The position numbers and the translations under genes are program-made. From CF-96 sp036269455 (GTDB lineage: Bacteria; Chloroflexota; Dormibacteria; Aeolococcales; Aeolococcaceae), in assembly GCA_036269455.1 (NCBI GenBank), contig DATARS010000114.1:1-6828 (forward strand): a stretch of 6,828 nucleotides of DNA, in the 5' to 3' direction. Under the pieces are notes generated by a model, which ran no database searches, was not told the origin of the DNA, and saw only the letters and a program-made list of their open reading frames with translations. Positions 3,940 through 6,828 of this stretch are shown here, piece after piece; position 1 is the stretch's first letter; every line of letters starts with the position of its first letter.

Positions 3940-6096
3940 ATGAGCGGCGCCGCCGCGGAGTGCATGCACGTCGCCGCCGGGCGCATCCGCTTCCTCGCCG
4001 CGGCGCTGCGCGGCGACCCCGCCCGCGCCGCCCACGTCGAGCACGAGCTGATACACCTGGCCTCGGTGCGGGCGGTGCGCACCCACCCGATCAGCGGCAA
4101 CCTGGTCGTCTGGTTCGATCCCGCGCAGACGGGCGCTGCCGAGCTCCTCGCCGTCATCGAGCCGGCCCTGCAGGCTCCGCCGGTCGCCCTGGCGGAGCGG
4201 CCGTCCCCCCCGGGCGCGGGCGGCGCCATCGCCCGGCTCGTCGTCGGCGGCGTCGCCCTCGCCGTGCTCGCGGTCCGCCGCCTTCTGCTCCGCCACCCTC
4301 CGCTGCTCTCCGGCCGTTCCTCCACGGTCGCCTCCGTCGTCACGCTGGTGACGGGATATCCCTTCTTCCGGGGCGCGGCGCGCAGCCTGACCCGGCGGTC
4401 ACCGGGGGGCACCGACGCGCTGGTCACCGCCGCCACCGTGGCCAGCCTGCTGCTGCGCGAGAACGTCGTGGCGCTCACCGTCCTCTGGCTGCTGAACATC
4501 GGGGAGTTCCTCCAGGAGCTCACCCTGCGCCGCACCCGCCGCGCCATCCAGGACCTGCTCAGCCTCGGCGACGAGACCGTCTGGGTGGTGGTCGGTGGTG
4601 AGGGGGCGGGGGTGGAGGTCCAGGCGGCGCTGGCGTCGGTCGCCGCCGGCGACGTGGTCGCCGTGTACGCGCCCTGCACCCTGCCCGTGGACGGGGAGGT
4701 GGTGAGTGGCGAGGCGGTGGTCGGCGAGGCCGCGGTCACCGGCGAGTCGATGCCCGTGTACAAGTCCCCGGGGGCCGAGGTCTTCGCCGGCACCCTGCTC
4801 CAGTCCGGGTCCCTGCGGGTGCGGGCCACCCGCACCGGCCGCGACACCGCCGTCGGCCGCATCATCCAGCGCGTCGAGGTGGCCCAGGCCGACCGGGCGC
4901 CGATCCAGACGGTGGCGAGCACCTTCTCGCGACGCTTCGTCCCCACCTCGTTCGCACTCGCCGGGCTCACCTGGCTGGTGACCCGCGATGCGGCGCGGGC
5001 GATGACCATGCTGCTCATCGCCTGCCCGTGCGCCGCCGGGCTGTCGACACCGACGGCGATCAGCGCCGCCATCGGTAACGGCGCCCGCCGCGGCATCCTC
5101 ATCAAGGGCGGAACCCACCTCGAGAGCGCCGGCCGGGTCAGCGCGGTGGTGCTCGACAAGACCGGGACGCTCACCGTCGGCCGCCCGCTGGTCACCAGCG
5201 TGGTGGTCACCGGTGGTGAGGGCTGGACCCCCGAGCAGGTGCTCGCCTACGCGGCGTCGAGCGAGATCCACGTGCGCCATCCGCTCGCCGAGGCGGTGGT
5301 GCGCCACACCGCCGAGTGCCGCATCGAGATCCCCGTCCACGAGGAGTGCGAGGTGCTGCTCGGCCAGGGGGTGCGGGCCGACCTCCACGGCAACCGCCTG
5401 CTCGTCGGCAGCCCGCAGCTCCTGGCCGACGACGGCGTGGAGATGACCGCGCCGGCGACGGAGTGGCTCGAGCGCATGCGCGCCGCCGGCGAGATCGTCA
5501 TCTGCCTGGCGCAGAACCGCGTCCTGGTCGGGCTCATCGGCGTCACCGACACGGTGCGGCCGGAGTCGGCGCAGGTTCTCTCCGAGCTGCGCGCCCTGGG
5601 GGTGCGGCGCATCGTCATGCTCACCGGCGACGCCCCGGGCACGGCCGCGGCGGTGGCGGCGAAGCTCGGCATCGAGGAGTGGCACGCCCAGGTGCTGCCC
5701 GAGGACAAGCTCGCCGTGGTGCGCCGCCTCCAGGAGGAGGGTCACGTCGTCGCGATGGTCGGCGACGGCACCAACGACGCCCCCGCGCTCGCTCTCGCCG
5801 ACGTGGGCATCGCGATGGGCCTCGGCGGCACCGACGTCGCCGTCGAGACCGCCGACGTCGCCCTCGCCGCCAGCCGGCTGACCGAGGTCGCCTCGGTGCT
5901 GCGCCTGGGCCGCCACACCCTGCGGGTGATCGGCCAGAACTACGGTCTCGCCATCGGCGTCAACTCGCTCGGGCTCGTCGCCGGCGCGCTCGGCAGGCTC
6001 AACCCGGTGATCGCCGCGGTGCTCCACAACGCCAGCAGCGTCGCCGTGGTCGTGAACTCCTCCCGGCTCACGCGCTGGGAGGAGGGCCATGCCTGA
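3940..6096 (+). CDS. ctpC: CtpC-like P1B-type metal-exporting ATPase
   Basis: This is a 718-aa ATP-driven pump that expels a divalent metal. In Mycobacterium tuberculosis CtpC the substrate is reported as zinc or manganese. Motifs: actuator TGES at 267-270; membrane metal site CPC at 362-364; phosphorylation site DKTGT starting at D406; nucleotide-binding HP at 447-448 (HVRHPLAEA); hinge GDGTND at 608-613; and terminal helices with NYGLAIGVNS and HNASSVAVVVNSSRL. Residues 10-75 form an HMA-like ferredoxin fold by pattern (GRIRFLAAALRGDPARA, VRAVRTHPISGNLVVWFDP) but have no CxxC, so the usual N-terminal metal site is missing. The neighbouring PacL-like protein may take that role. ATG 3940 is preceded by GGAG 5 bases upstream. 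The strings AISAAIGNGARRGILIKGG and ESAGRVSAVVLDKTGTLT are, from memory, close to CtpC. The gene is intact, with G/C-ending codons throughout. Exact substrate is unproven. Confidence 0.92.
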   Translation: MSGAAAECMHVAAGRIRFLAAALRGDPARAAHVEHELIHLASVRAVRTHPISGNLVVWFDPAQTGAAELLAVIEPALQAPPVALAERPSPPGAGGAIARLVVGGVALAVLAVRRLLLRHPPLLSGRSSTVASVVTLVTGYPFFRGAARSLTRRSPGGTDALVTAATVASLLLRENVVALTVLWLLNIGEFLQELTLRRTRRAIQDLLSLGDETVWVVVGGEGAGVEVQAALASVAAGDVVAVYAPCTLPVDGEVVSGEAVVGEAAVTGESMPVYKSPGAEVFAGTLLQSGSLRVRATRTGRDTAVGRIIQRVEVAQADRAPIQTVASTFSRRFVPTSFALAGLTWLVTRDAARAMTMLLIACPCAAGLSTPTAISAAIGNGARRGILIKGGTHLESAGRVSAVVLDKTGTLTVGRPLVTSVVVTGGEGWTPEQVLAYAASSEIHVRHPLAEAVVRHTAECRIEIPVHEECEVLLGQGVRADLHGNRLLVGSPQLLADDGVEMTAPATEWLERMRAAGEIVICLAQNRVLVGLIGVTDTVRPESAQVLSELRALGVRRIVMLTGDAPGTAAAVAAKLGIEEWHAQVLPEDKLAVVRRLQEEGHVVAMVGDGTNDAPALALADVGIAMGLGGTDVAVETADVALAASRLTEVASVLRLGRHTLRVIGQNYGLAIGVNSLGLVAGALGRLNPVIAAVLHNASSVAVVVNSSRLTRWEEGHA

Positions 6097-6823
6097 TCCC
6101 GGAGACAGACAAGCCATCATCGAGGCGTTCCAAGCCTGGCGCGACGGGCCAGAGCCGTGGAAGCGCACCGCGTACCTTCAGCAACTCGCCTCGGCGTCAC
6201 CCGACACCTGGGTCGACGCCATCCTGAGCCTGTGGTCGGACAGGCTCAGCGACGACGAGCAGGAGATGCTCGCCCACGGCATACGCGCGGCCATTGCGGC
6301 GGCACCCGAGACAAGGTCCCTGGAGACCAGGCTCGCTGAACGTTCCCGTGTCGATCCGGGTGTCGCATCCGTGATTGCGCGAGCCCTTGCCCTGCCCATC
6401 GGTGGTACCGAACCACGCCACGTCGTGGAGGTCCTGGGGGCCGGCCTCCTCTTCACCACGTGGAGCAGGTTCCAGATGAACTGGCGCCCCGAGAACGGCC
6501 GAGCCCAGCGACGCGACGTCGCCGTGGACTTCTGGGCGTACGACGTCATCCAGGACCTCATCACGTTCGATCACGAATTGGCCTGGGACCTGTTCCTGCG
6601 GTACCTCAGGTACGAGGAGGACCCTCGCCTGAGAGCCCGGGCGGCCATCGAATGGCTGGAGCCGCTCACCTTCGGTCACGCTGCAGACTTCATTCCTCTG
6701 ATCGAGGCTGAGGCGCCCGACAATCCCCGGCTACGAGAGGCCATGCGCCACATGTCCGCCCCATCCTGGGACCCAGAGATCGAGCGACGATTTACCGACG
6801 CGATGGCCGAACCGCCGGACTGA
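6089..6823 (+). CDS. Hypothetical 244-aa soluble protein, possibly helical-repeat (DUF6869-like?)
   Basis: I do not recognise this gene with confidence. ATG 6089 overlaps the end of the ATPase gene by 8 bases, with AGGAGG 3 bases upstream inside that gene, so its translation is probably coupled. The product is soluble, acidic and Trp-rich, with no signal peptide, membrane segment or Cys/His metal motif. Two helical parts are visible: residues about 8-90 (AFQAWRDGPEPWKRTAYL, SLWSDRLSDDEQEMLAHGI) and about 145-225 (DFWAYDVIQDLITFDHELAW, LRYLRYEEDPRLRARAAIEW, FIPLIEAEAPDNPRLREAM). The second part loosely recalls DUF6869-type proteins, a weak impression. Codons such as AGA, AGG, ACA, CAA and TTT appear here but are nearly absent upstream, suggesting separate ancestry or lower expression. 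A role in metal export is implied only by position. Confidence 0.8.
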   Translation: MPDPGDRQAIIEAFQAWRDGPEPWKRTAYLQQLASASPDTWVDAILSLWSDRLSDDEQEMLAHGIRAAIAAAPETRSLETRLAERSRVDPGVASVIARALALPIGGTEPRHVVEVLGAGLLFTTWSRFQMNWRPENGRAQRRDVAVDFWAYDVIQDLITFDHELAWDLFLRYLRYEEDPRLRARAAIEWLEPLTFGHAADFIPLIEAEAPDNPRLREAMRHMSAPSWDPEIERRFTDAMAEPPD

Positions 6824-6828
6824 CGGCC

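Noticed and set aside
4399..6168. Long minus-strand open frame (589 codons) opposite the P-type ATPase
   Set aside because: It is antisense to a gene with every P-ATPase motif intact. Its His/Gly/Asp-rich, low-complexity translation is what high-GC codon bias produces on the opposite strand.

Overview
This window comes from a very GC-rich bacterial chromosome (codon third positions are almost all G or C in most genes). The gene content suggests a high-GC soil-type lineage: Actinomycetota, or a neighbour such as Dormibacterota or Chloroflexota. That placement is inference; no marker gene is present. The theme is transition-metal homeostasis, most likely zinc, with manganese or iron not excluded. 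An import operon runs leftward and an export operon runs rightward from a shared intergenic region at 3409-3591.

Leftward (minus strand), in transcription order: a metal-binding lipoprotein (3408-2476), an ABC ATPase (about 2479-1571, start uncertain), a complete ABC-3 family permease (1562-675), and a second, paralogous permease frame starting at 672. The second permease does not finish as a permease. Right after its cytoplasmic coupling motif the frame continues, with no stop or frameshift, into the C-terminal metal-binding/dimerisation part of a Fur-family regulator (HHHHLVCSGCG) and runs off the window edge at base 1. This is the most unusual object here. It may be a true fusion, a deletion that joined neighbouring permease and fur genes, or an assembly chimera.

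Rightward (plus strand): a 111-aa membrane protein with a Glu/Ala-rich helix and a His/Asp tail, resembling the mycobacterial PacL/DUF1490 metallochaperones (3592-3927); a CtpC-like P1B metal-exporting ATPase of 718 aa (3940-6096); and an unrecognised 244-aa soluble protein (6089-6823) that overlaps the ATPase by 8 bases and has visibly different codon use.

The intergenic region has a good sigma70-type promoter for the import operon. A 19-bp imperfect palindrome fills the spacer between its -10 and -35, where a metal-responsive repressor would bind. Next to it is a perfect 10-bp palindrome and, nearer the export operon, a short inverted repeat and a strong ribosome binding site. A cluster of strong palindromes between the lipoprotein and ATPase genes suggests mRNA processing or attenuation. 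No RNA genes, insertion sequences or CRISPR arrays were seen.
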